Source: Paraburkholderia kirstenboschensis (lineage in GTDB: Bacteria; Pseudomonadota; Gammaproteobacteria; Burkholderiales; Burkholderiaceae). Taken from it: 64,000 nucleotides of DNA. This document shows, in pieces, positions 52,456 to 60,436 of this stretch (positions are counted from its first letter, which is position 1; every line of letters starts with the position of its first letter). The notes under the pieces are model-generated. The model did no database searches, had not been told where the DNA came from, and saw only the letters and a program-made list of their open reading frames with translations. The position numbers and the translations under genes are program-made. The DNA lies in assembly GCF_904848585.1 (NCBI RefSeq), contig NZ_CAJHCR010000011.1:177838-241837 (forward strand), in the 5' to 3' direction.

Positions 52456-53442
52456 TTAGTACTTTCGCGTCGGCAACGTCTGCGCCGCAACGCTCATCGG
52501 GAAGACTGTTTCTTCGGTCAGGATGCGCTTCGGCAAAGGCTTGCCGGCCACCACATCCTTTACCGCCGACATGAGTTGTGGTCCGAGCAACGGGCTGCAT
52601 TCCACGTCGACGTTCATCTTGCCCGCGGCCATGGCCTGGAAGCCGCCCTTGGTTGCATCGAACGAAACGACAATGACGTCCTTGCCCGGATGCATGCCCG
52701 CCTCTTCCATGGCCTGGATAGCGCCGAGCGCCATATCGTCGTTATGCGCATAAACTACATTTATTTTATTTCCATAAGTCTTTATAAACGCTTCCATGAC
52801 CTGCTTGCCGCCGGCCAATGTGAAGTCGCCGCTTTGCGACGCGATAACCTTGAACTTGGGATCGCTCTTGATCACTTCGATGAGACCTGCGTGCCGGTCA
52901 TTCGCAGGTGCGGAACCGACTGTTCCCTGCAATTCGGCGATGTTCACCGGACCTTGCGCATCTTTATAGTGGTCGGCGAGCCATTTCCCGCCGCGCCGGC
53001 CCTCTTCCAGGAAGTCAGAGCCGATCATCGTCACGTACAGCGAGGTGTCCTTGACGTCGATGTTGCGGTCGGTGAGGATCACCGGGATCTTCGCGGCCTT
53101 AGCCTCGCGCAGCACCGGTTCCCAGCCCGATTCGACAACCGGCGAGAAAGCGATCACGTCGACTTTTTGCGCAATATACGAGCGGATCGCCTTGATCTGG
53201 TTTTCCTGCTTCTGCTGCGCGTCCGAGAACTTGAGCTTGATCTTGGCTTCGGTCGCCGCGGATTTCACCGACTCGGTGTTGGCGGTCCGCCACGCGCTTT
53301 CGGCGCCGACCTGGGCGAAACCCAGCGTGATCTGTTTGTCCTGCGCATAGGCGCCGGGCGTTGCCAGCGTCAGCGCGCCGAAACCCGCGCACAGCGCTAG
53401 CGCGCCCAACGCACGACATGCGGCGCGTCGTGTATTCGCCAT
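52456..53442 (-). CDS. ytfQ: Sugar ABC transporter periplasmic binding protein (YtfQ type)
   Basis: This 328-aa periplasmic protein closely resembles YtfQ, the galactofuranose-binding protein. Shared blocks are GFAQVGAESAWR, QQKQENQIKAIRSYIAQ, VVESGWEPVLREAK, LTDRNIDVKD, AELQGTVGSAPANDR and YAHNDDMALGAIQAM. The signal peptide (residues about 1-32) ends AYAQ. ATG 53442 follows AGGAG by 7 nt. It is first in the operon; 243 bp separate it from the ATPase gene, with no gene between. Galactofuranose or arabinose-like sugars are plausible ligands. Confidence 0.9.
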   Translation of the reverse strand: MANTRRAACRALGALALCAGFGALTLATPGAYAQDKQITLGFAQVGAESAWRTANTESVKSAATEAKIKLKFSDAQQKQENQIKAIRSYIAQKVDVIAFSPVVESGWEPVLREAKAAKIPVILTDRNIDVKDTSLYVTMIGSDFLEEGRRGGKWLADHYKDAQGPVNIAELQGTVGSAPANDRHAGLIEVIKSDPKFKVIASQSGDFTLAGGKQVMEAFIKTYGNKINVVYAHNDDMALGAIQAMEEAGMHPGKDVIVVSFDATKGGFQAMAAGKMNVDVECSPLLGPQLMSAVKDVVAGKPLPKRILTEETVFPMSVAAQTLPTRKY

Positions 53443-53553
53443 GACTGTCTCCTGATCGTTGTTGTGTAGGCGACCCATCGAATCCGCGCGGCCTTGCGGC
53501 CTGCCCGATGCGTGGATCGTGATGTAGCGTAGTGTGCCGGGCCTTAACAGTCC

Positions 53554-53591
53554 AATCATATGATTCGCGCCGGCAATATCAATTTTGATAT
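53554..53591. promoter_or_regulatory. Two adjacent palindromes in the sugar ABC operon promoter
   Basis: AATCATATGATT (53554-53565) is a perfect 12-bp palindrome, and ATATCAA-TT-TTGATAT (53576-53591) has perfect 7-bp arms. They lie 110-150 bp upstream of the binding-protein gene in an AT-rich patch. They may be operators of an unlinked regulator. The rest of the 325-bp gap at 53443-53767 holds no gene. Confidence 0.45.
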
Positions 53592-53767
53592 AGGACGCGC
53601 GCCCGTGCGACGGTGTGAGGGCGCCGGGCGGCGTGGACTGATTGACGCTGTCGATCGTGGTGGCAGTCAGAGCGGCCCTTAGTTTTTATGTGCTTACCTG
53701 TTGGGTGAAGGCTCCGCGCTGACGCCCGCGCACCGGGAGCGGGGGAAGTCGAATCTGCGAATGGGCT

Positions 53768-54382
53768 TTATCCGCGCGACGACCGGCCCGCTTCATCGCG
53801 AGGCGTGACCCATCGGAAGGTGAGGTTGATGCGCTCGCCTGATACGCGCGGCTCTTTCGGCACCCTATGCCGCCACTCGGCCTGCGTCTCGCCCTTCATC
53901 ACCAGCAAGCTGCCGCTTTTCAGCGAGAACGACTGGACGGTGCCGGTCTTGTTGTGCCGCAGGTCGAAGGTGCGCGCCGCGCCCAGGCTGACCGATGCGA
54001 TCACCGGCTGTGGCCCGAGCTCGCGCTCGCGGTCTGCATGCCATCCCATACTGTCCGTGCCGCTGCGATAGCGGTTGAGCAAAACGCTATTGAACCGCGC
54101 ATTGCTGGCCGCTTCGGCAGCGACCTTGAGTTCGGCGACGGTCGGGGTCCACGGCTGCGGCAGATTGCGTATGCCGGAATAGACATACACCGCGTCGGCG
54201 TCGCCCTGCCACGCAGTTAGCCGCGGGAGCGCGACGCGGCCGCCGGGCGTACCCATCGTATCCTGCCGCCATTCGACTTCGGCGAGGAGTTGCGCGAGGC
54301 ACTGCTCGGCCCTTTCGGGCGCGAGCCAGTCGGGGTACCAGGCGACGTCGGGCGTCGGAAGGTCGTCGAAAAGGTCCGTCAT
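53768..54382 (-). CDS. alkB: AlkB-type DNA/RNA repair dioxygenase
   Basis: This 204-aa Fe(II)/2-oxoglutarate dioxygenase is related to AlkB, which reverses N-alkyl damage such as 1-methyladenine. Motifs are NRYRSGTDSMGWHADRERELG (H and D of the iron triad), SVSLGAARTFDLRHN, GSLLVMKGETQAEWRH (third ligand) and RINLTFR (2-oxoglutarate arginines). ATG 54382 (MTDLFDDL) suits the family. It stands alone, divergent from a nitroreductase-family gene. Confidence 0.92.
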   Translation of the reverse strand: MTDLFDDLPTPDVAWYPDWLAPERAEQCLAQLLAEVEWRQDTMGTPGGRVALPRLTAWQGDADAVYVYSGIRNLPQPWTPTVAELKVAAEAASNARFNSVLLNRYRSGTDSMGWHADRERELGPQPVIASVSLGAARTFDLRHNKTGTVQSFSLKSGSLLVMKGETQAEWRHRVPKEPRVSGERINLTFRWVTPRDEAGRSSRG

Positions 54383-54589
54383 ATGATTGCCTGATACAAG
54401 CGCCAAGTGGGCGCAATGGAACGTTGGCTATTATGGTGGCACAGACGAGCCGCCTGCTTTGGCGGCTTGCGGTTCCATTGGACTTCGCGGACGCCTCTTT
54501 TGGCGCGTCTCATTGAGCTTCGAATGCGCTTCGATTGCGGCACGAACGCGCCCAGCGTTTTCCGGCGCTACCTTCACTGGACCATTACC

Positions 54590-55174
54590 ATGAACGTTTC
54601 AGATCAGGCGTTCGACCAATTGTTTCGAGAGGCGCGCACATACAGTGCCTGGCAGCTCAAACCCGTCGATGAAACATTGCTCGAGCAGCTTGTCGAGCTG
54701 ACGCTGCTGGGCCCGACGTCGGCTAATTGCAGTCCAGGACGGTTCGTCTTCGTCAAAAGCCCGGCTGCCAAGGAGAAGCTGCGGCCAGCCTTATCCGCAG
54801 GTAACGTTGACAAGACGATGGCGGCGCCGGTGACGGTCATTGTCGGGATGGATATGGCATTTTATGAGCACCTGCCGAAGCTTTTCCCGCATGCCGATGC
54901 GCGCAGCTGGTTTGCCGGCAATGACAAGGCGATTGCCGACACCGCGTTTCGCAACTCAACGCTGCAAGGCGGCTACCTGATTCTCGCCGCGCGCGCGCTT
55001 GGTCTCGACGCCGGCCCAATGTCGGGCTTCGACGCGACCAAAGTCGACGAGACTTTCTTCGCCGGTACGACAATAAGGTCGAACTTCCTGATCAATCTCG
55101 GCTACGGGGATGCGTCGAAACTGTTTCCGCGCAGCCCGCGCTTGAGCTTCGCCGAGGCCGCGCGGATAGTGTGA
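54590..55174 (+). CDS. rutE: Nitroreductase-family malonic semialdehyde reductase RutE-like
   Basis: This 194-aa FMN-dependent protein matches the RutE/HadB group: SDQAFDQLFREARTYSAW near the start, LLGPTSANCSPGRFVFV near 40-56, AAPVTVIVGMD and GPMSGFDATKVDETFF. RutE reduces malonic semialdehyde to 3-hydroxypropionate in pyrimidine catabolism. No other rut genes are visible here, so it acts as a stand-alone gene. The frame is open upstream to 54407, but the homology begins at 54590. Confidence 0.88.
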   Translation: MNVSDQAFDQLFREARTYSAWQLKPVDETLLEQLVELTLLGPTSANCSPGRFVFVKSPAAKEKLRPALSAGNVDKTMAAPVTVIVGMDMAFYEHLPKLFPHADARSWFAGNDKAIADTAFRNSTLQGGYLILAARALGLDAGPMSGFDATKVDETFFAGTTIRSNFLINLGYGDASKLFPRSPRLSFAEAARIV

Positions 55175-55184
55175 CGCACGCCGT

Positions 55185-55523
55185 TCAGGTGAAGATTGCG
55201 ATGTAAAACACGACGACGCCGATTACCGCGCCGACGAAGCAGAAGTTCTCTACAGTTTCATCGCCATTGGACCGCAGCCAAGCGCCGACGACGCCGAACA
55301 GCCCGGCAATACCGAGTGCGACGCACAGCATCACGACACCGAATAGCGCGCTCTTGCCGACCTCGGAGAAGTCGATGTTGCGCACGCCGAGGTACAAACC
55401 CAACGCCATCAACGACAGGCCGACGAGGGGCAGCATCACATGACTGCCCTCGTATCCCACGTGATGCGCGCGGTGCGCACGCTCGCCGTGGTGAAAACGA
55501 TGGCCTGATCCGAGCAGCTTCAT
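55185..55523 (-). CDS. Small membrane protein of unknown function
   Basis: The 112-aa product has a His-rich N-terminal cytoplasmic segment (HRFHHGERAHRAHH, residues 8-21) followed by three hydrophobic helices (about 29-47, 59-81 and 94-111). The His-rich start could bind metal. I do not recognise a family. It converges on the RutE-like gene with 10 bp between stops. Confidence 0.7.
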   Translation of the reverse strand: MKLLGSGHRFHHGERAHRAHHVGYEGSHVMLPLVGLSLMALGLYLGVRNIDFSEVGKSALFGVVMLCVALGIAGLFGVVGAWLRSNGDETVENFCFVGAVIGVVVFYIAIFT

Positions 55524-55924
55524 GATCGCCTCCTGCCTCGCCGTTGTGGCGATAACGCCGGCTGAATTCGACCGCTGTCGTGTCGATAGACGTTGCAGCG
55601 ACTCTTTCTGCCAGCCGGCTCACTTTCAGAATAGCTCACGCCCACGCGTAATTCAAAGCCCATTTAATTAGGGTTATCAGCGTACTGCGCCCTACTTACG
55701 GTAGATGGCTTCAGGCAACTGGCCTTGCGACATATCGCCTGCTCGGGCTATCGCTGCATCGCAGCAAAGCTGCTCGACCGCGTGTGGACACTCACGCATT
55801 TCGCGCGTCGGCACGCCCTTGCGCATGCCGGTAGAATGAGCCAGCCGGTCAGTTGCGTCGCCGCAGCGACTGGCCGCCGCCGGCGCTTGATCCATTCCGG
55901 CCCCTACCCGCCTCCACCTTTTCT
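55524..55924. other. Intergenic region
   Basis: About 400 bp lie between the divergent small membrane-protein gene and the metallophosphoesterase gene. A short AT-rich stretch (CCCATTTAATTAGGG near 55660) may be part of a promoter. No gene or clear repeat is seen. Confidence 0.4.
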
Positions 55925-57088
55925 ATGCGCCGCTCATCGTTCCTTGTACGCCTCATTCTGATTGGCATCCTGCTGCACATTTACGTCGGCTTCCGTCTGA
56001 TTCCAGACATGCCCGTGAGCATTACCGTCCGTTCGCTGGCGGGCTTGTGGCTCGTGCTGTCGGTCTTTCTTATTCCGCTCGGCATGCTTGCGCGCACGAT
56101 CAAACGGCAACCGCTCGGCGACCGGCTCGCGTGGGTCGGCTTGCTGGCAATGGGCCTCTTCTCTTCGCTGCTGGTGCTGACATTCGTGCGCGACGTGGCG
56201 CTGGCCTCACTGATGACCGTGGACGCGATCTGGCCAGGCACGATCGCTCTCGCTCGTTGGCGGACCGGCACCGCGGCAGCCGTGCCGTTACTTGCACTGC
56301 TGTCGACACTGGTCGGGCTCTTCAACGCCCGTCGCCGCGCGCGCGTCGTGACGATCGAGGTGCCGATCGACGATCTGCCAGCCGCGCTGGATGGCTTCAC
56401 GATCGTTCAGATCAGCGACATTCACGTGGGACCGACCATCAAGCGCCGCTATGTCGACGCGATCGTCGACGCAGTGAATCATCTGAAGCCTGACCTCATT
56501 GCCGTGACGGGCGATGTAGTGGACGGCACGGTCCCACAGCTCACTCATCACACACAGCCGCTCTCGCGCTTGAGTGCACGTCACGGCGCGTTTCTGGTTA
56601 CCGGCAATCACGAGTATTACGCCGGAGCCAACGCGTGGATCGACGAATTCCGGCGCCTCGGGCTCAACGTGCTACTCAACGAACACGTGATCGTCGAGCA
56701 CAACGGCGCGCGCGCCGTCATTGCCGGCGTAACCGATTATTCGGCCGGCCATCATGACCCGCTGCACCGCAGTGACCCGATGGCGGCAATCGCGGGTGCA
56801 CCGGGCGATGTGCTGATAAAGGTGCTGCTCGCACACCAGCCGCGCTCCGCCGAAGCAGCCGCTGCGGCCGGCTTCACGCTGCAACTGTCCGGTCATACGC
56901 ACGGCGGCCAGTTCTTCCCGTGGAACTTCTTCGTGCGGATTCAGCAACCGTTCACCGCTGGCCTCGCACGCCTGAACGGATTGTGGGTATACACGAGCCG
57001 TGGCACCGGTTACTGGGGACCACCGAAGCGGCTTGGCGCGCCCTCGGAGATCACCCGAGTGCGCCTTGTCCCTGGCGAGCCAGACTAG
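55925..57088 (+). CDS. Membrane-anchored metallophosphoesterase (YkuE/YaeI-like)
   Basis: This 387-aa protein has an N-terminal half with four hydrophobic segments (about 8-26, 37-55, 69-88 and 116-133). A calcineurin-like phosphoesterase domain follows: SDIHVG (164-169), GDVVDG (196-201), GNHE (227-230) and SGHTHGGQ near 343, which bind two metal ions. YaeI/YkuE relatives act on lipid or UDP-diacylglucosamine-like phosphodiesters. ATG 55925 is used because the membrane segment begins within eight residues. Its substrate is unknown. Confidence 0.88.
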   Translation: MRRSSFLVRLILIGILLHIYVGFRLIPDMPVSITVRSLAGLWLVLSVFLIPLGMLARTIKRQPLGDRLAWVGLLAMGLFSSLLVLTFVRDVALASLMTVDAIWPGTIALARWRTGTAAAVPLLALLSTLVGLFNARRRARVVTIEVPIDDLPAALDGFTIVQISDIHVGPTIKRRYVDAIVDAVNHLKPDLIAVTGDVVDGTVPQLTHHTQPLSRLSARHGAFLVTGNHEYYAGANAWIDEFRRLGLNVLLNEHVIVEHNGARAVIAGVTDYSAGHHDPLHRSDPMAAIAGAPGDVLIKVLLAHQPRSAEAAAAAGFTLQLSGHTHGGQFFPWNFFVRIQQPFTAGLARLNGLWVYTSRGTGYWGPPKRLGAPSEITRVRLVPGEPD

Positions 57089-57164
57089 GTGTAAGCTGAA
57101 CGCGGCATTCCAAAGCCCCTGCTGCGTTCGCTCGATGCAGCGGGCGGGCACATGAACACGCTCG

Positions 57165-57701
57165 TTATTGCGCGGGCGCGACCGCGACACTGATTTGCGG
57201 CGCGAACGCGACCAACACTTGCATGCCCGGCGTTACATTCGCCAGCTTTGCCGGATCGCGGCCCTGGAGATGGAAGACCGAGCCGTCTGCGCCCTTCAAC
57301 GCCATCACGCCCGAAGCATGGTCGATTGCCTGAACTTGCGCGCTTACGTTCTGTTCGGGGTTCGTCTGCCCGAGCGGCGCAGCGACAGGAGCGGTCGTGC
57401 CTTTCCCCTCCGCACCGCGCGTAACACTGATCACAGCGGTACGCATCATACGGATATGAACCTTGCCGCCCTGGGCAATTCGCGCAAGGTCCCGGGTATC
57501 CGTAATGTCGAACGACGCCTCGCCGCCCTGCGCGTCGCGCACAGTCACGGAATGCTTTGCATGGTCGACGGATGTCACCACACCTTCCGCCTGCAGGGTA
57601 CTGCTTCCCTCAAAAGGAGCAGGCAGACCTGCGGCGAAGGACGCTAACGGGGCGGCGGCGATCAACGCGCCCGCAATGATGCGAAGAGCTTTAGCTTTCA
57701 T
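57165..57701 (-). CDS. Secreted protein with an internal duplication, unknown function
   Basis: This 178-aa protein has a signal peptide (residues 1-23, ending SFA before AGLPAP). The mature part seems to hold two related beta-rich modules, about residues 38-93 (EGVVTSVDHAKHSVTVRD..., ending VISV) and about 120-175 (SAQVQAIDHASGVMALKG..., ending ISVAV). A Gly/Pro/Ala linker separates them. A GAGGAATGT ribosome site precedes the start. No family is recognised; small OB-like periplasmic proteins look like this. Confidence 0.72.
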   Translation of the reverse strand: MKAKALRIIAGALIAAAPLASFAAGLPAPFEGSSTLQAEGVVTSVDHAKHSVTVRDAQGGEASFDITDTRDLARIAQGGKVHIRMMRTAVISVTRGAEGKGTTAPVAAPLGQTNPEQNVSAQVQAIDHASGVMALKGADGSVFHLQGRDPAKLANVTPGMQVLVAFAPQISVAVAPAQ

Positions 57702-58095
57702 ACATTCCTCGATGACCTAAACGGCAGAGAACGGCGGTGAACCGACTGAGAACCGACGCCGTTGAGCGAACCAGCTATTTGTCCACGCAGGCGTAAGGAT
57801 CTTGCGATGCTCAGACTGATACAGAACACGCGGATAGTGTGTTTTTCTTGATGACCGCCGTCAATATTTGGACTCCGTATCACCTCGCTGATCGGTCTGC
57901 GTTGATCGTCGAAATTTCCTAGTCGCTTCAGTGCGCGTGCATCGTCTACATCTGGCTTACAACAGTTTCAGACAATGTTAATTCTGCATCCTGAATATGG
58001 ACTGCCCCACCCGCTTCGACTAAGCTCTGTCACCGCGTATTTTCCACACTCATTTTTCACACTCATTTTCCACACTCAACCATGGAGTCTCGAAT
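57702..58095. other. Intergenic region with a 13-bp triplicate
   Basis: Nearly 400 bp between divergent genes. Three tandem 13-bp units TTTTYCACACTCA (58040-58078) lie 18 bp before the GlsB-like gene. The rest shows no gene. Confidence 0.5.
58040..58078 (+). repeat. Three tandem 13-bp repeats
   Basis: TTTTCCACACTCA, TTTTTCACACTCA and TTTTCCACACTCA follow one another with exact 13-bp period, just upstream of the ribosome site of the GlsB-like gene. Confidence 0.75.
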
Positions 58096-58350
58096 ATGGA
58101 ACACGGCATCATTGCCTGGGTTGTCATCGGCGCGATCGCTGGCTGGCTGGCCGGCGTGCTCGTCAAGGGCGGCGGCTTCGGCCTTATCGTCGACATCATC
58201 GTCGGCATTGTGGGCGCGTTCATTGGCGGTTGGCTCGCTCGCGTGCTGCACATTTCGCTGGGTGGCGGCTGGATCGGCTCGATCATCACTGCTGTGATCG
58301 GCGCGGTCATCCTGCTGTTTATCATCCGCCTCGTTCGGCGCGGCGGCTAA
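58096..58350 (+). CDS. GlsB/YeaQ/YmgE family membrane protein
   Basis: The 84-aa Gly- and Ile-rich protein has three membrane helices (about 4-23, 27-48 and 58-80) and no soluble domain. Members of this transglycosylase-associated family are often stress-induced. GGAG lies 8 nt before the ATG. It ends at a strong bidirectional terminator. Confidence 0.9.
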   Translation: MEHGIIAWVVIGAIAGWLAGVLVKGGGFGLIVDIIVGIVGAFIGGWLARVLHISLGGGWIGSIITAVIGAVILLFIIRLVRRGG

Positions 58351-58364
58351 ACGTAGCACTGGTG

Positions 58365-58405
58365 CAAAGGTGGCGTCAGGGGCAACGCACCTGACGCCAC
58401 CTTTG
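58365..58405. terminator. Strong bidirectional terminator
   Basis: Perfect 16-bp arms CAAAGGTGGCGTCAGG and CCTGACGCCACCTTTG flank a 9-nt loop. It lies between two converging genes, the GlsB-like and CoA-transferase genes. T-tracts are short, so its action rests on the stem. Confidence 0.8.
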
Positions 58406-58412
58406 TCCTGGC

Positions 58413-59927
58413 TTAAGCGGCCGCCTGCGCTGCCGGCAACATCGACCCAGTGTCGCGTAGCCGCGCATGCCAGGCGAAAGCCTCTTCGAGCCGATGCGGC
58501 GTTTGGCCTCCGCTTCGCAATGCATCCCGGTAGTAGTCGCGAAGCAGCTCGCGATACTGCGGGTGCACGCAATTCTGAATAATGAGCGTGGCGCGCTCGC
58601 GCGGCGCGAGACCGCGAAGATCCGCCAAGCCCTGTTCGGTCACGACCACGTCAACATCATGTTCGTTGTGGTCGCAATGGGGAACCATCGGCACGACGCT
58701 GGAAACGCAACCGCCCTTCGCCGTCGACTTGGTCGCGAAGATCGCACATGACGCATTGCGCGAAAAGTCGCCCGATCCGCCGATGCCGTTCATCATATGC
58801 GTGCCGCCCACATGCGTTGAATTCACGTTGCCATAGATGTCGAATTCGAGTGCGGTGTTCAATGCGATTAGTCCGAGCCGGCGAATCACTTCCGGATGAT
58901 TGCTCACTTCCTGCGGGCGCAACACGAGGCGACTGCGGTAACGTTCGAGTTCGCCGAACACCTGAGCCTGGCGCGCAGCAGACAACGTGATCGACGCACC
59001 CGAGGCGAACGTAACCTTGCCGGCATCCAACAGGTCGAAGGTGGAATCCTGCAGCACTTCGGAGTAGATTTCGAACTCGTCGAAAGGCGCATCGACGAAG
59101 CCGGCCAATACAGCGTTAGCGATTGTGCCTATGCCGGCCTGCAACGGTGGCAAACGCCGGGGCATACGTCCGTGTGCAACTTCATGCTGGAAAAATTCGA
59201 TCAGATGACCCGCTATCAGACTCGTCTCCGCGTCTGCGGGCAGGACTGTCGAAGGACTATCCGGCTTGTCGGTGATAACGATCGCCGCGATTTTTTCGTG
59301 GGGAATCTCGATCGCCGGCGTGCCGACGCGGTCGCGCGGATAAACGAGCGGGAGCGGCTCGCGATTCGGCCGGAGGCCCGGAATCCAGATGTCGTGCAGC
59401 CCCTCCAGGGCAAGTGGCTGGGCAAGGTTTATTTCAACAATGACCTTGTCGGCGAGGATCGCAAAGCTTGCGGAATTTCCCACCGATGTGGTCGGCACTA
59501 TGCCGCCGCTTTCCGTGATGGCCACGGCTTCAATGATCGCGACATCGAGTTTGCCGAGCTGGTTGGCGCGCAGCATTTCGACCGTCTCCGAGAGATGCTG
59601 GTCGACGAACATCACCTCGCCGCGATTGATTGCGTCCCGCAGCGTCTTGTCGACCTGGAATGGCAAGCGGCGCTCCAGCACATGAGCCTCAGTGAGCGCG
59701 CGGTCCACGTCATGGCCAAGCGACGCGCCCGTCATTAAAGTGATGCGCAGCGGTTTGCCTTCTTGGCGAGCGCGCTCGGCCAATGCGAGCGGGACCGCCT
59801 TGGCGTCTCCCGCTCGCGTGAAGCCGCTTGCGCCCACGCGCATGCCATCGTGAATTGCAAGCGCTGCTTCTGCGGCTGATGTAACTTTATCGCGCAGCGA
59901 ATGACAGCGAATCCGGTCTTCGTACAT
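58413..59927 (-). CDS. Acetyl-CoA hydrolase/transferase family protein (succinate:acetate CoA-transferase type)
   Basis: The 504-aa enzyme is of the class I CoA-transferase fold that moves CoA between acyl acids such as succinate and acetate. Features are RVGASGFTRAGDAKAVP near 30-46, EFDIYGNVNSTHVGGTHMMNGIGGSGDFSRNA near 357-388 (the catalytic Glu loop and glycine-rich segment) and VDVVVTEQGLADLRGL near 425. ATG 59927 has GGAGAGG upstream; ATG 59945 would add six residues. It may help recycle CoA in acetate metabolism. Confidence 0.88.
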   Translation of the reverse strand: MYEDRIRCHSLRDKVTSAAEAALAIHDGMRVGASGFTRAGDAKAVPLALAERARQEGKPLRITLMTGASLGHDVDRALTEAHVLERRLPFQVDKTLRDAINRGEVMFVDQHLSETVEMLRANQLGKLDVAIIEAVAITESGGIVPTTSVGNSASFAILADKVIVEINLAQPLALEGLHDIWIPGLRPNREPLPLVYPRDRVGTPAIEIPHEKIAAIVITDKPDSPSTVLPADAETSLIAGHLIEFFQHEVAHGRMPRRLPPLQAGIGTIANAVLAGFVDAPFDEFEIYSEVLQDSTFDLLDAGKVTFASGASITLSAARQAQVFGELERYRSRLVLRPQEVSNHPEVIRRLGLIALNTALEFDIYGNVNSTHVGGTHMMNGIGGSGDFSRNASCAIFATKSTAKGGCVSSVVPMVPHCDHNEHDVDVVVTEQGLADLRGLAPRERATLIIQNCVHPQYRELLRDYYRDALRSGGQTPHRLEEAFAWHARLRDTGSMLPAAQAAA

Positions 59928-60082
59928 GAAACGGGGCCTCTCCATGGTCAACGATCGAGTCTACCGGTGCGCGCGTCTGCGTTGCGCTTTGGTCGGCGGT
60001 CGGAATGTCGCGGTGGCCGCGGCGTCATGATTCATGCGCCGCGACAAGCTTTCGGACGTCGGCGTGATGCCGCTCGACGCTC

Positions 60083-60295
60083 CTAGCTGCCGAAGTAAAT
60101 GTTGCAGAAGCTCACCGGGCCGACGCACTCGTCGGCTTTGTTCGCCGGCGCGGCGGCCGGGTTCGCCGGCGCGGCGCCGTCGTTGCGTTGGACAACCGGC
60201 TGCGGCGCCTGCTGTTGCGGGGCGACCTGTGGTGTCTGTGCATGAGCGACAGCAGCAAACAAAGAGCAGGCGGTCAGGACAATCTTCAAGTTCAT
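60083..60295 (-). CDS. Small secreted protein, unknown function
   Basis: This 70-aa protein has a signal peptide (1-19, ending AHA before QTPQ). A Gln/Pro/Ala-rich stretch follows, and a C-terminal Cys pair (ECVGPVSFCNIYF) may form a disulfide. GGAG precedes the ATG. No family is recognised. Confidence 0.65.
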   Translation of the reverse strand: MNLKIVLTACSLFAAVAHAQTPQVAPQQQAPQPVVQRNDGAAPANPAAAPANKADECVGPVSFCNIYFGS

Positions 60296-60436
60296 TTCGT
60301 TCTCCAGGACTAACGGTTACTGCGTGACAGCAATAAAACTATATGGCCGCTGTGTGCGCGAATAAACGGGGCTGCCCGGAAGTGACCTTTCCATCCGACG
60401 GAAAGATCGCGCGTGACGCGAGGGCACATACGTCCG

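Noticed and set aside
52440..52466. AGTACT repeats at the end of the YtfQ-like gene as a terminator
   Set aside because: The two short self-palindromes do not form a stable GC stem and lack a T-tract in the right place.
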